Shown here: one piece after another, positions 49,629 to 59,244 of the stretch | Layout: every line of letters starts with the position of its first letter | Numbering within the stretch: the first letter of the stretch is position 1 | Source of the DNA: a virus | IMG/VR virus record: IMGVR_UViG_3300028416_000004 | Location: 124,001-188,000 of that record | DNA length: 64,000 nt | Direction: 5' to 3' (one strand) | Program-made: the position numbers and the translations under genes | The notes under the pieces: model-generated | What the model was told of the DNA's origin: nothing | Seen by the model: the letters and a program-made list of their open reading frames with translations, nothing else | Database searches by the model: none

Positions 49629-51035
49629 ATGGGAAGACTTAGAATTTATCCTGACAAAAATAACACAATAGCTTCTGGTTATTTCGAAAACTTTAACTCT
49701 GCCTATAATCCAGGTACTATATTGTGGTATGGGGGGTCTGGATTAAGAAATAGTATATCTAAATTTTTGATTCACTTTGATTTAGAAGAATTAAAAAATA
49801 AATTAAATTCTAAGGAGATAAATTCTGATTACATCTCTTCTTATAGACTTAAGATGACAAATGTAGTTCCAGACGGAAAATTGTTAGAAAGTGATTTTGA
49901 ATTTGCTAGATTGGACAAAAAAATAGCTTCTTCTTTTGATTTAATCGCTTTTCCTGTCAATAAAGAATGGGATGCTGGTAGAGGTTATGATTTAATGGGT
50001 CAAGAATATATAAAAACTACAAAAGGCGATACAAATTTAACTGGCTATTCAAATTGGAATCAAGCAACATCTATTACTTCTTGGGATGAGCCAGGAATTT
50101 TTATAAATCCTACAGCTTCAACAACTAATTATTCTATTCAACATTTTGATGTTGGAGACGAAGATTTAGATTTAGATATAACTAATATCGTAAAAGATTG
50201 GCTTAGTGGAGGTTCTGAAAATTATGGTTTAGCAATTTCTTATACAAGAGATTATGAATTAATTTCAGGATACACTAGGTATATGTCTAGATTTTATACT
50301 AAGCACACTAATACAGCTTTTAAACCTTATATGGAAATTGTGTATGACAATCAAATAATAAGAGATGATAGATTAAGAGTAGCAAATAATAGAACTTCTA
50401 GGTTATTCTTAAATTTATTTAGTGGAAATACATCGGCTAATTATTTTTCTGCTGGAACTGTTTCTATAAAAAACTCTGCTAATCAAGATGTTATAACTGG
50501 ATTAACGCCAAACCAATTAACAAAAGGTGTGTATTATGTAGATGTTTTAATGACAGGTGCAACAAAAAATCAAATTTATAAAGATGTGTGGAATGATATA
50601 ACATTTTCCCCAGGCATTGACAAACAATCTTTTGAACAAAAATTTCATATTTTAGGTAATTATTATACTAATTTTCCAAAAGAAATTAATCAATATGTAG
50701 TTGAGTTATATGGAATATCTAATAATCAAATTCTTAAAAAAGGAGAATTGATAAGAATATATGCAGAAACTAGAGTTGAATATAGTACAAAAACTCCTAA
50801 TGAATATTATGGTTTAGAATATAGATTAATCCATAATGAAATTACAGAAGTTATACCTTGGTCTTCTTTCAATTCAATAGTAATAGATGGTTGCACTAAA
50901 GAATTTATTGATTTAGACACTTCTTGGCTTTTATCTAATCAAAATTATAAGATTGAATTAAGAGTAAATGAACTAGGAACTAAAAGAGTATTGGATGAAA
51001 CGGTTTATTTTAAGATTTTCAATGAAAGAAATTAA
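49629..51035 (+). CDS. Virion protein with DNRLRE-like N-terminal domain
   Basis: A 468-residue protein. Residues 1-235 resemble a DNRLRE/CBM96-type beta-sandwich: IYPDKNNTIASGYFENFNSA, KFLIHFDLEELKNKLNSKEI, NSDYISSYRLKMTNVVPDGK, VNKEWDAGRGYDLM, TNIVKDWLSGGSENYGLAIS and PYMEIVYDNQIIRDDRLRV. The rest is beta-rich (LFLNLFSGNTSANYFSAGTV, VYYVDVLMTGATKNQIYKDV). Such domains are seen in secreted and cell-surface proteins of Bacteroidota and bind or present carbohydrate. A virion role is inferred from the neighbouring baseplate genes. Confidence 0.65.
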   Translation: MGRLRIYPDKNNTIASGYFENFNSAYNPGTILWYGGSGLRNSISKFLIHFDLEELKNKLNSKEINSDYISSYRLKMTNVVPDGKLLESDFEFARLDKKIASSFDLIAFPVNKEWDAGRGYDLMGQEYIKTTKGDTNLTGYSNWNQATSITSWDEPGIFINPTASTTNYSIQHFDVGDEDLDLDITNIVKDWLSGGSENYGLAISYTRDYELISGYTRYMSRFYTKHTNTAFKPYMEIVYDNQIIRDDRLRVANNRTSRLFLNLFSGNTSANYFSAGTVSIKNSANQDVITGLTPNQLTKGVYYVDVLMTGATKNQIYKDVWNDITFSPGIDKQSFEQKFHILGNYYTNFPKEINQYVVELYGISNNQILKKGELIRIYAETRVEYSTKTPNEYYGLEYRLIHNEITEVIPWSSFNSIVIDGCTKEFIDLDTSWLLSNQNYKIELRVNELGTKRVLDETVYFKIFNERN

Positions 51036-51089
51036 AATTCATTGACTTTTTTATTAAATTCCTTAAAATAACAATTATAAATATTCCAA

Positions 51090-54053
51090 ATGGCAGATAT
51101 TATAAAAAAAATAAAAACCAATAAAGATGTAAATGTAATAACTTACTTTACGACAGTTGATGCGAGTTCAAAAGAAATTTTTGAAAAACTCAAAAATATT
51201 TCCAGTTTACCAACTATAAATAGACAACTTAGAATTTGGGATACTATACAACAACAAGGAAAAGAAGCTTATGCAATAAAAGGAGCAAATAATAAAGTTG
51301 TTGAATTGTTAGAAATGGTAGATGGTTCTTATTGTAAAAGAATACCTTTAACTAATGAATTTAAATTTTTATCTGAAGATGAAGAAAAGAATGTAGTTAA
51401 AGGTAAAGTTTTTTATGCAAAACAAGATTATGTAAGACCATTAAAGAATGAAACTGTTGAAGAATTTATAGAACAAGCAATAGCTTACTCTGGAAATTCA
51501 GCATATTCAAATGTTTTTAATACAATTCAAAAAAAAACAGATTACTATGCTGACATAACTTTAAAAAGGAGTATAGATACACTCGATACTTTAAATGTCA
51601 AAAATAATCTTTTATCTGAAGTACCAACTCAAGAGTCAGACACTGGTGTTGTATGTGGAACTTTAGTAGCTAGACAAAAAGTTTTAGATGAAAATGGAGA
51701 AAGAGCTTTAATTCCTTTGGCAAATGTTCCAATAGTTATTTTTAATCCTTCAGAAGAATTTCCTACATATACTTCTCAGGATGAAAATGGCAATAGAATA
51801 ACTTTGAATGTCATACAAAATTCAGAACCAGAAGATTATTCAGATTTAAACTCTTATGTTTTAGATGTAGGTGTAGATAAGGCAAGAGAAGCTTTAGGGA
51901 GTAATGATGTTGGAGAGGAGTTTGATGGATTGAAACCTTTGTTAAAATCTGTTGAAAGTTTAAATTTACCTGAACATTATAAATATTCAACTATTACAAA
52001 TGAAAAAGGAGAATTTGTAATTCATGATGTACCTACTGGAAATCAAGTTTTATTATTTGAAGTAGATTTATTAAAACAAGGGATGAATAAAAGTGAAGTC
52101 GCCTTAAATTTCTTCCCATACACTAATGAAGAATTACCTAACATAGATAATGTACCTCATTTTTATTATAGGCAAATTCCAATCTCTGTAGTTTCTTCTT
52201 GGGGCGAATTTCAAACTGGATTTACTGAAGTGAATATAACTTCTAATTTAGATATGAGAAAATGGTCTACTTTTTATGTATCTCCCATTTCTGTTGAAGA
52301 TAATAATTTAGAAGAACTTTTTGCTTTAGGTAATTTTAGTAGATTAAATATTTTAGCTAAAGATATGACTAAAGAAGGATATCCTTTAACTACAGAAATA
52401 GTAGAAGTGGATGATATTTTTTCTAGAGTTGAAAATCAAAGATTAGAGTGGTTTAATGAAAATAAATTTACTAAGTCACAGATTAATTTTAGTAAAAATA
52501 ATTTTCAAACTTTTAAACTACCTGCTAATCTTTATGACCCAAATGGAATATCATCTAAAGATGGTGGAAGAACTAAATTAAATTCTAAAAAAGGTGTTTG
52601 GTTATGTTCTTATCAAATGAAAATGTATTACGAAGGAAATCCAGATGTTTATCGAACAACTGGATTTTTAAGAGATAAATTAGAAGAAAATGCTGTTCAT
52701 TCAAGTCATTTTGATGCTAATAGAGGTGTAGACTCTAATCCTTCTTCTGCTACTGGCAACGGATACAATACTTCTATCAACACTTTTCCATATGAAAGAA
52801 CTTGGACAATAAATTACCCAGAACCTTATAAAATACCTTCACTACCTATAGAATATAATGAAAAAGACTTCAATAATCAAGTTGAGCCTAGATATTTAGA
52901 TGGTGATTTAGCTGGGTTTTATTATGGTCAAGAAGAATCAACAGGGTATGGACTTATGACTCCCTTAGAAGGAGGTGATGCTATATATAATAAATTTTCA
53001 CAGACGATTACTAAAAGTAGAATATATAAATATGAAACAGATGTTTCTTGGCATGAAGAATATTCAAATGGATTTAGAAAATCACAACACTCTAATCTTT
53101 TTCAAGGTAAACATTTTACTGTAAAAAGTGGAGAAAAGTATCAAAGAATAGAATGTGGATTTGCTTATTGGTTAAAACCAGAAGGTTGGGGTAGAATTAA
53201 TAATCAAGGTTGGGGTGATATTATGTTAAATTCAGATATTAATTCAAATTATTCATCTTCAGACAATAAACTTATACCTCAATCTTATATAGGTGCAAAT
53301 TATAGACAGAGTGAAAATTTATTATTAAAAATGGATAGCTCAATTTCTCCTTCATGGTTAAGACAAGGTGCTATTGATTTTTATAGAATTGTAGATGATT
53401 CTCCTCAATTTTTAGAAGAAAAAATACCATCACCAATTAAAAAGTATGGCAAAGTTGTAATTGAAAATATCTACACCAATAGAGAAAAGGCTATCTCTAG
53501 GCTTGAATTACGAATAAGTAATAAAAAAAACTATAGAATGAGAATTTCACAAAATTCTGTTATTGAAATAACAAATAATGGTGCCATAAAATCTGAAATA
53601 ACAGTTAATGGTGATAAGAGACAAGTTGAACCAAAAAAATCTATCTCTTTTAATGTTGCATCTTATACTGAAATTACATTTACTTCAAATTTAGATTATG
53701 ATATTCAAAAAAATTCTTATGATACTTGTAATTATACATTTAAGTTTAAAAATAGTGAAATTAAGAAAGTAGACACTATAATTTATGATTATTATAACTT
53801 TACCTTAACAGCTGGTGAACAAACTCAAATACCAACTAGATATTTAGTTACGACAGTATATAGTGCTGAAGGTAATGTAAAAATCAAGAAAAAAGGAGTT
53901 AAGAAGTGTAAAAAAACATTCAATCAAGCAGGCACATATCAGATTAATGGTTTGATTTTTGAAAAAACTAAATCTTCATCAGCATTAAGCTTCACTTCAT
54001 CACGAGTAGGTCATGATTGTGCTGATGGTGGTATTAAAATTTTGAGAGTTTAA
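51090..54053 (+). CDS. Very large baseplate-region virion protein
   Basis: A 987-residue protein, the longest in the window. The N-terminal half has an Ig-like segment (about 185-345): DTGVVCGTLVARQKVLDENG, ITNEKGEFVIHDVPTGNQVL and LFEVDLLKQGMNKSEVALNF. The middle contains YERTWTINYPEPYKIPSLPI and a segment with many aromatic residues. The C-terminal 180 residues are beta-sandwich-like (AISRLELRISNKKNYRMRIS, YNFTLTAGEQTQIPTRYLV). The family is not recognised; it may replace T4 peripheral baseplate proteins. A T4-style TATAAATA (51076-51083) precedes the ATG. Confidence 0.65.
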   Translation: MADIIKKIKTNKDVNVITYFTTVDASSKEIFEKLKNISSLPTINRQLRIWDTIQQQGKEAYAIKGANNKVVELLEMVDGSYCKRIPLTNEFKFLSEDEEKNVVKGKVFYAKQDYVRPLKNETVEEFIEQAIAYSGNSAYSNVFNTIQKKTDYYADITLKRSIDTLDTLNVKNNLLSEVPTQESDTGVVCGTLVARQKVLDENGERALIPLANVPIVIFNPSEEFPTYTSQDENGNRITLNVIQNSEPEDYSDLNSYVLDVGVDKAREALGSNDVGEEFDGLKPLLKSVESLNLPEHYKYSTITNEKGEFVIHDVPTGNQVLLFEVDLLKQGMNKSEVALNFFPYTNEELPNIDNVPHFYYRQIPISVVSSWGEFQTGFTEVNITSNLDMRKWSTFYVSPISVEDNNLEELFALGNFSRLNILAKDMTKEGYPLTTEIVEVDDIFSRVENQRLEWFNENKFTKSQINFSKNNFQTFKLPANLYDPNGISSKDGGRTKLNSKKGVWLCSYQMKMYYEGNPDVYRTTGFLRDKLEENAVHSSHFDANRGVDSNPSSATGNGYNTSINTFPYERTWTINYPEPYKIPSLPIEYNEKDFNNQVEPRYLDGDLAGFYYGQEESTGYGLMTPLEGGDAIYNKFSQTITKSRIYKYETDVSWHEEYSNGFRKSQHSNLFQGKHFTVKSGEKYQRIECGFAYWLKPEGWGRINNQGWGDIMLNSDINSNYSSSDNKLIPQSYIGANYRQSENLLLKMDSSISPSWLRQGAIDFYRIVDDSPQFLEEKIPSPIKKYGKVVIENIYTNREKAISRLELRISNKKNYRMRISQNSVIEITNNGAIKSEITVNGDKRQVEPKKSISFNVASYTEITFTSNLDYDIQKNSYDTCNYTFKFKNSEIKKVDTIIYDYYNFTLTAGEQTQIPTRYLVTTVYSAEGNVKIKKKGVKKCKKTFNQAGTYQINGLIFEKTKSSSALSFTSSRVGHDCADGGIKILRV

Positions 54054-54068
54054 TTTTAAAAAAAACTA

Positions 54069-56396
54069 ATGAAAGATAAAATAAAAATATTATTAGGTGA
54101 AAAAGATGTTTTTCCTCAAGTAAATAAAGATGTTTATATAAATTTAGAAATTTATAATTCACCTAATGAAATTAAAAAAGAGTTAGTTAATAATGACTTT
54201 AATGTAAGAGAACAATTTAACAAAGAAAGAAGAGAATCTTTGAGATTTTGTATATATGGAACCTTAAATTCAATCTTTTCTGATACCAACAATTTATCGA
54301 TAGAAATAAAAACTAATCATGAAGATTTGTTGTTTAGCCCAAGAATAGAACCTAATGCTAAATCTTCTGTTACACATAAAGTGTTATCAGCACCTTTATC
54401 AAAAAATAATAATTTATCTAAAAATATATTTAAAAAAAATAAAAGTTGTTTTAATTTTTTGTTTGAAATTAGCCCTGATATAAATAATTATGGAGAAACT
54501 AAAGTTTTAGAAGTTAAAATTATTGATGAGGAAAAAAATATTTTTGCCAATTTTGAGATACCATTTTTATTTTTCGATTCTGAAGGTAATTTTATTGATT
54601 TTGGTACAGAAACAGTTGATATAGATATAGACGGTAATGAACAAGTTGTAGAAAATGATTTTCCTTTTTTTTATGGAACTCATTGGATAAAACAAGAATT
54701 TAGTCTATCTAAACCCCTCAAAATATCCCTAGTTAAATCTGAATTTGATAATTTAAATAATTTAACTGTAAACGAAAGAACGGGTGAAGTAAAGTTTTAT
54801 GCTAAATTAGAAACGCCTAGTTTATATGGGGTTGAAGAGGCTGAAATTTATATAGAAAGAGATGAGACTTTAAAAGACCCAAATGAAGATTTTGTTTTTG
54901 AAAATCAAATTTTAAAATGGGAAAAAGGAGAACAATTTAAAGAAGTTAATCTACAAGTTTTAGATGATTTATTTACGGAGGAAGATGAAAGAATTATTTT
55001 TGGTATTAAAAATCTAAAATATTCAGAAAAAGATATTAATTCTAATTTTGAATTAATCATAAAAAATGATGATTTACCATCTCCTATAGGGTTTGAAAGT
55101 AAGCAATTTGAAATTACTTCTGGAGATAAATTGAATATATCATTAGAAGCAGACACTCCAATAAAAGGTATTAATCAAACTATAGATTTAATTTTAGATG
55201 ATGTTAATAGTACAATAATAATAGGAGAGGACATAGAGAATACTGGTACTATTGAAGACCCAGAATTTAGAAAGACCATACTTTTAAAAGAAGGTTTAGA
55301 TTTATTTGAAATAGAAATAGATATAAAAGAATATTTTAATTATGGATTAGATAAAAAAGCTATTTTTAAATTAGAAAATCCTACTCAAAATATTAAAGTA
55401 AAAGATAATTTAAAACAACTTAATTTAACTGTAAAAGATAAATCAGTAAAAAGATATACTACATACAAAATAGATAATGACCCTTTAAGAGGTCAAGGTA
55501 TATTTAGATTGTCATACCCTAGTCCTAAATTAGTGGGGGCTCCAATATCTTTTGCTAATACGAATCTGTATTCTCAATATAATGTAACTAACAACTTTAC
55601 TTATAAAATTAATATTATAAACGAAGGAGAAATTGTTTTATATGATAATAAATTAATTAATCCTGGGGAGGTTGTTACAAGTATAAGTTCAAGTGATGGA
55701 TTTCAAAACTTTGAGTTTACATTACCTTCTAATTATTCTTTTGATAAACAAAATGTTTTTTATGAAAAATCAAAATATAAGTTTGTAATAACAGATATAG
55801 AAGATTCTTCTAAAATACAAGTTATAAAAAATGATTACATAACTTTCGCAGATGTTAATATAGATTCTCAAGCATTAGATTCTTCACTTGATTTTTCTGG
55901 TAAAACTTATTATTTAACTTCAGAAATTTTAAAAATAAAAACTAGATTAGATTTAAATGGTGATTTAAAAAGTGAAAAGGCAATTTATGATATAATCAAT
56001 AACGCTAAGATTAACACAAGTGATAATTTAACTGTAATTAAGCAAAAATTAAGAGATGCAGGTTATTATAAAAAAAATACGTTTACATTTTTGAATAATA
56101 AATTTGATGAAAATAAAATAACTTCCACAGCAAATAGTATATTGAATTTTATTAGTAAATATCCAACCTTTGAAATACCTAACTTTTTTACTCCTTCAGA
56201 TGAAATTAGTAGTTTCTCTATAGATTGCAAAATAAATGGTTTATTAATATTAAGTAAATTATTTAGCAAAACATCAGCAGTTACTAAAGTTAATAATATT
56301 AAATTTGAAGAAAATCCTATAAAATATACTTATTTTAAAGAAGTAGATGGTAGTAATTATACATTAATGCCAGTAGAACCATTAAATAATTATTAG
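54069..56396 (+). CDS. Large virion protein with Calx-beta-like repeats
   Basis: A 775-residue protein directly behind the 987-residue gene. Residues about 230-345 look like a Calx-beta-type module: GEVKFYAKLETPSLYGVEEA, EIYIERDETLKDPNEDFVFE and LQVLDDLFTEEDERIIFGIK; a second partly similar unit follows at about 350-460. The C-terminal part is mixed (YDIINNAKINTSDNLTVIKQ, TFEIPNFFTPSDEISSFSID). It probably forms an extended tail or baseplate attachment. Its stop is TAG, less common here. Confidence 0.6.
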   Translation: MKDKIKILLGEKDVFPQVNKDVYINLEIYNSPNEIKKELVNNDFNVREQFNKERRESLRFCIYGTLNSIFSDTNNLSIEIKTNHEDLLFSPRIEPNAKSSVTHKVLSAPLSKNNNLSKNIFKKNKSCFNFLFEISPDINNYGETKVLEVKIIDEEKNIFANFEIPFLFFDSEGNFIDFGTETVDIDIDGNEQVVENDFPFFYGTHWIKQEFSLSKPLKISLVKSEFDNLNNLTVNERTGEVKFYAKLETPSLYGVEEAEIYIERDETLKDPNEDFVFENQILKWEKGEQFKEVNLQVLDDLFTEEDERIIFGIKNLKYSEKDINSNFELIIKNDDLPSPIGFESKQFEITSGDKLNISLEADTPIKGINQTIDLILDDVNSTIIIGEDIENTGTIEDPEFRKTILLKEGLDLFEIEIDIKEYFNYGLDKKAIFKLENPTQNIKVKDNLKQLNLTVKDKSVKRYTTYKIDNDPLRGQGIFRLSYPSPKLVGAPISFANTNLYSQYNVTNNFTYKINIINEGEIVLYDNKLINPGEVVTSISSSDGFQNFEFTLPSNYSFDKQNVFYEKSKYKFVITDIEDSSKIQVIKNDYITFADVNIDSQALDSSLDFSGKTYYLTSEILKIKTRLDLNGDLKSEKAIYDIINNAKINTSDNLTVIKQKLRDAGYYKKNTFTFLNNKFDENKITSTANSILNFISKYPTFEIPNFFTPSDEISSFSIDCKINGLLILSKLFSKTSAVTKVNNIKFEENPIKYTYFKEVDGSNYTLMPVEPLNNY

Positions 56397-56403
56397 TGAG
56401 ATA

Positions 56404-56410
56404 TATTTAT
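56404..56410 (+). promoter_or_regulatory. TATTTAT element four bases before a start codon
   Basis: TATTTAT, four bases, then ATG at 56415, the same spacing as at 45619 and 58541. Confidence 0.5.
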
Positions 56411-56414
56411 ATAT

Positions 56415-56735
56415 ATGAAAGAGACTTATCAATATAAAATAAGATTAAATGTCACTCCTTTTGGGGGAATAAAAACTAGTACTGGTTTAATTTCAGATGC
56501 TTATGATAAAGACTTTTATATAAATATCCCAGTATACAAGACACATAATTTAGAGGGATATGTAAATGTTGACATTGACCCGTCAAGAGCTACTATGGAA
56601 AGACAATTTATAAATCCTTTTTTTATAGAATTAGGTTTTTTTGAAAATGTAGAATCAGTATTGAGTTCAAATACAAGTTCCGACAATTCCATACAAATTA
56701 AAGCTCAAAATTACGGAATAGATATTAATAAATAA
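56415..56735 (+). CDS. Small hypothetical virion-region protein
   Basis: A 106-residue beta-rich protein, MKETYQYKIRLNVTPFGGIK at the start and NLEGYVNVDIDPSRATMERQ in the middle, with no signal peptide. Family not recognised. It is 2 bases upstream of the next gene, so the pair is co-transcribed within the baseplate region. Confidence 0.5.
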   Translation: MKETYQYKIRLNVTPFGGIKTSTGLISDAYDKDFYINIPVYKTHNLEGYVNVDIDPSRATMERQFINPFFIELGFFENVESVLSSNTSSDNSIQIKAQNYGIDINK

Positions 56736-56737
56736 AA

Positions 56738-57568
56738 ATGTTAAAGTATAAAATAGTAATAAAACCAGTAAATCTATCAGATGCTACAATAGAAAATAAC
56801 TTTAGCGTTACAAATGGTTATTTAGTTTATGATAATTCTAAAGTTGAACAAGGAGTTTTGGTTGATGAGTTTAATGTTCAACAATTTTTAGAAGACCCCA
56901 ACAATTCTGTTGTTGTCGAAAAATTCAAAAAATACCTTAGAGAATATACTAATGAATTAGAATTTAATGAAATATTTTATAAACCAAAAAAAGTAGCTCC
57001 AATACTTAATGATTTTTATAATGAAGAAATTAGATTTAACTCTGAAGCAAATCCAGCATTAATAACTGATGCAATAAAAGATACAGAGGTTATATATTAT
57101 CAAAATAATAATTACGACTTTTTAAGTAATCAAAGAATGTCTTTTGAAAATAAATCTTTATTATTTGAGTCTTTAAGTGCTAATACAGAATATAAAGATT
57201 ACTATATTGATTTTAAAGTTGATTTAAATAAAAGCCTTATAGGCAATAATGATTATTCAAATTATATCAAAGATTATAAGGAAGATGATATTGTCTATAA
57301 AAATTCTTTTGTAAATTTAAATGATAAAGTTAATCCATTTGAGTTTTGGACAAATGAAAAAAATACAAAAAAATGGATTACAAGTCCAGAAAATACTGAA
57401 GAAATAAGAGTTCAAGATTTTGAAAATATAGCTTTAAAATTCGAACAACAAGCAGAAGCTGTAAAAGACAAGAATAGCATCGAATTTGCAACTCTAAATA
57501 ACAAAGCAATACAAGCTAGAAAAGTTGCTGATTTAGAAAGAGCTAAATTGAATAGAAAAACAAATTAA
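56738..57568 (+). CDS. Hypothetical virion-region protein
   Basis: A 276-residue protein. LKYKIVIKPVNLSDATIENN opens a beta-rich N-terminus, a helical middle includes FNVQQFLEDPNNSVVVEKFK, and the C-terminal 60 residues form a coiled coil (FENIALKFEQQAEAVKDKNS, RKVADLERAKLNRK). No family recognised. It is probably a tail or baseplate assembly protein by position. Confidence 0.5.
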   Translation: MLKYKIVIKPVNLSDATIENNFSVTNGYLVYDNSKVEQGVLVDEFNVQQFLEDPNNSVVVEKFKKYLREYTNELEFNEIFYKPKKVAPILNDFYNEEIRFNSEANPALITDAIKDTEVIYYQNNNYDFLSNQRMSFENKSLLFESLSANTEYKDYYIDFKVDLNKSLIGNNDYSNYIKDYKEDDIVYKNSFVNLNDKVNPFEFWTNEKNTKKWITSPENTEEIRVQDFENIALKFEQQAEAVKDKNSIEFATLNNKAIQARKVADLERAKLNRKTN

Positions 57569-57606
57569 CAATTTAATAAAACTTTAAAAATATTTTTAAT
57601 TTATTA

Positions 57607-57613
57607 TATTTAT
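57607..57613 (+). promoter_or_regulatory. TATTTAT late-promoter-like element
   Basis: TATTTAT 15 bases before the start at 57629. Confidence 0.5.
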
Positions 57614-57628
57614 ATTAAACGATAATTT

Positions 57629-58507
57629 ATGAGTGTAGGTATATACGGTACGAAAAAGTTGGCAGACATAACATCAGATGATGTAGATGTTTTATATGCA
57701 TATAGTCCTAGTAGAGAAGATTTAGGAGAAGTTACTTTTAAACCTTTATATAATGCTATTAATGAAAGTGATTTACTTAAAATGATTGGAGTTGATGGTA
57801 TGTATAAGTTAAGATTGCCTGCCGATATTTTTAATAAAATAGGTTTTTACTCCTTAATGATAAAACCTAAAACTTTTCAAGTTACAATAAGAGATTGTTC
57901 ATATGTAGTTACAGAAGATGAGACTGGTGTGCAATTATCCAAAAAAGGTGTAGTTATACCTGCGGCACAATTTAGAAAAACTAATGGACTAGTTGGTTGG
58001 TCTGTTGAATATATAGGTGCTGATGGGAGAAAGATAAAAAATTTAAATAGAATAATAACAAGTAGCGATTTAGTAAGTCCTTCTGTAAATACAACAACTG
58101 TTAATAGGGGTGCTACAACTTATAATTTAGATAGCACTGGAAGTAATTTATTTTTAACCTTAACGCCTGATGAAGGAAGTATAGTTTCTGGGGGTGGTGC
58201 AGCTAATTTAGGAGATGCTGGACAGGTTATTTTATTGTCTAACACTTATTTTGACCCTATTTCAATAGAAGTTGAAATGGTAGAACATGATGTTCAAACT
58301 TTATCTTATGCTCTTTATGGTAATACCACTAGAGATAATGAAACTGGTACATTAACATATTATGATGAAAATAATAATATTTATAGACAATATAATTTAT
58401 TTACACAGAAAAAACAGTTCTCTCAAGGTAGTATAGATATTCGTCAAATAAGAGACAATATAAATTTCAATCAAGATTTTCAAACAATAACTCAAGGTTT
58501 AAAATAA
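57629..58507 (+). CDS. Probable structural protein of the baseplate region
   Basis: A 292-residue beta-rich protein. It opens MSVGIYGTKKLADITSDDVD and has FNKIGFYSLMIKPKTFQVTI, GLVGWSVEYIGADGRKIKNL, and a C-terminal YDENNNIYRQYNLFTQKKQF. Virion proteins of this general pattern occur in other T4-related environmental phages, but I cannot name a T4 equivalent. It has its own TATTTAT element. Confidence 0.55.
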   Translation: MSVGIYGTKKLADITSDDVDVLYAYSPSREDLGEVTFKPLYNAINESDLLKMIGVDGMYKLRLPADIFNKIGFYSLMIKPKTFQVTIRDCSYVVTEDETGVQLSKKGVVIPAAQFRKTNGLVGWSVEYIGADGRKIKNLNRIITSSDLVSPSVNTTTVNRGATTYNLDSTGSNLFLTLTPDEGSIVSGGGAANLGDAGQVILLSNTYFDPISIEVEMVEHDVQTLSYALYGNTTRDNETGTLTYYDENNNIYRQYNLFTQKKQFSQGSIDIRQIRDNINFNQDFQTITQGLK

Positions 58508-58540
58508 AATATTTTTTTTCTTTTTAAGAATATATTTTAA

Positions 58541-58547
58541 TATTTAT
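58541..58547 (+). promoter_or_regulatory. TATTTAT element four bases before a start codon
   Basis: TATTTAT, four bases, then ATG at 58552; third case of this exact spacing. Confidence 0.5.
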
Positions 58548-58551
58548 ATAT

Positions 58552-59187
58552 ATGAAAAAGAAAGTTAAAAAGTTAGAATTAAAAAAATTGATTCAAGAGT
58601 ATAATTATTTGTTGACAGATGAAACTTATAAACAAGAAGTTGTTTCTGAAACTAAATCTGATTTCCTTAAAGAAGTTCATAATAAAAGAGTTGATTTAGG
58701 TTTAATAAAAGATGAACCGTACACTCCAGAAAATGATAACAATAACAATAAAAAGGAAGAAGGAAGTAAAGGTGAAGAAGGGAATGAAGCAGAAGATAAT
58801 AAACAAAACTCTAATAGTGAAGACGAAATAACAAATGATTCAAACAAAAAAGAAAAATCACCTAAAGTTAAAAAAATATACAGAGAAATTGTAAAAAAAA
58901 CCCACCCAGACAAAGACAAAACAGAAAAGTATATAGATTTATATAAAGAAGCAACTTCTGCATATGAAAAAAACGATATAGTAGCCCTAATATTTATTTG
59001 TTCTAAATTAGATATTGAAATTGATTTAGAAGAAGATGATATAGGAAGTATAACTTTAGCAATTAAAGAAAAGAAAAAAGAACTACAAAATATAGAAATG
59101 TCTTATTTGTGGTTATGGTATAATTCTAAAACACAAGAACAAAGAGATAAAGTGGTAGAATTGTTTATAAGTAAAAATGTCAAATAA
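58552..59187 (+). CDS. J-domain (DnaJ-like) protein
   Basis: A 211-residue protein. An N-terminal helix (KKVKKLELKKLIQEYNYLLT) is followed by an acidic asparagine/lysine-rich linker (about 60-105). Residues about 103-155 are a J-domain: KVKKIYREIVKKTHPDKDKT with the HPD motif at about 118-120, then KYIDLYKEATSAYEKNDIVA. The C-terminal 60 residues are helical. J-domains stimulate Hsp70 ATPase activity, so it may recruit host DnaK. It is unusual among structural genes and could help fold the giant baseplate proteins. Confidence 0.75.
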   Translation: MKKKVKKLELKKLIQEYNYLLTDETYKQEVVSETKSDFLKEVHNKRVDLGLIKDEPYTPENDNNNNKKEEGSKGEEGNEAEDNKQNSNSEDEITNDSNKKEKSPKVKKIYREIVKKTHPDKDKTEKYIDLYKEATSAYEKNDIVALIFICSKLDIEIDLEEDDIGSITLAIKEKKKELQNIEMSYLWLWYNSKTQEQRDKVVELFISKNVK

Positions 59188-59223
59188 AAAATTGCATCAT
59201 ACTTTATTATAAATAAATCATAA

Positions 59224-59230
59224 TATTTAT
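59224..59230 (+). promoter_or_regulatory. TATTTAT late-promoter-like element
   Basis: TATTTAT 14 bases before the PrsW-like gene start. Confidence 0.5.
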
Positions 59231-59244
59231 AATAAAAAATTATT

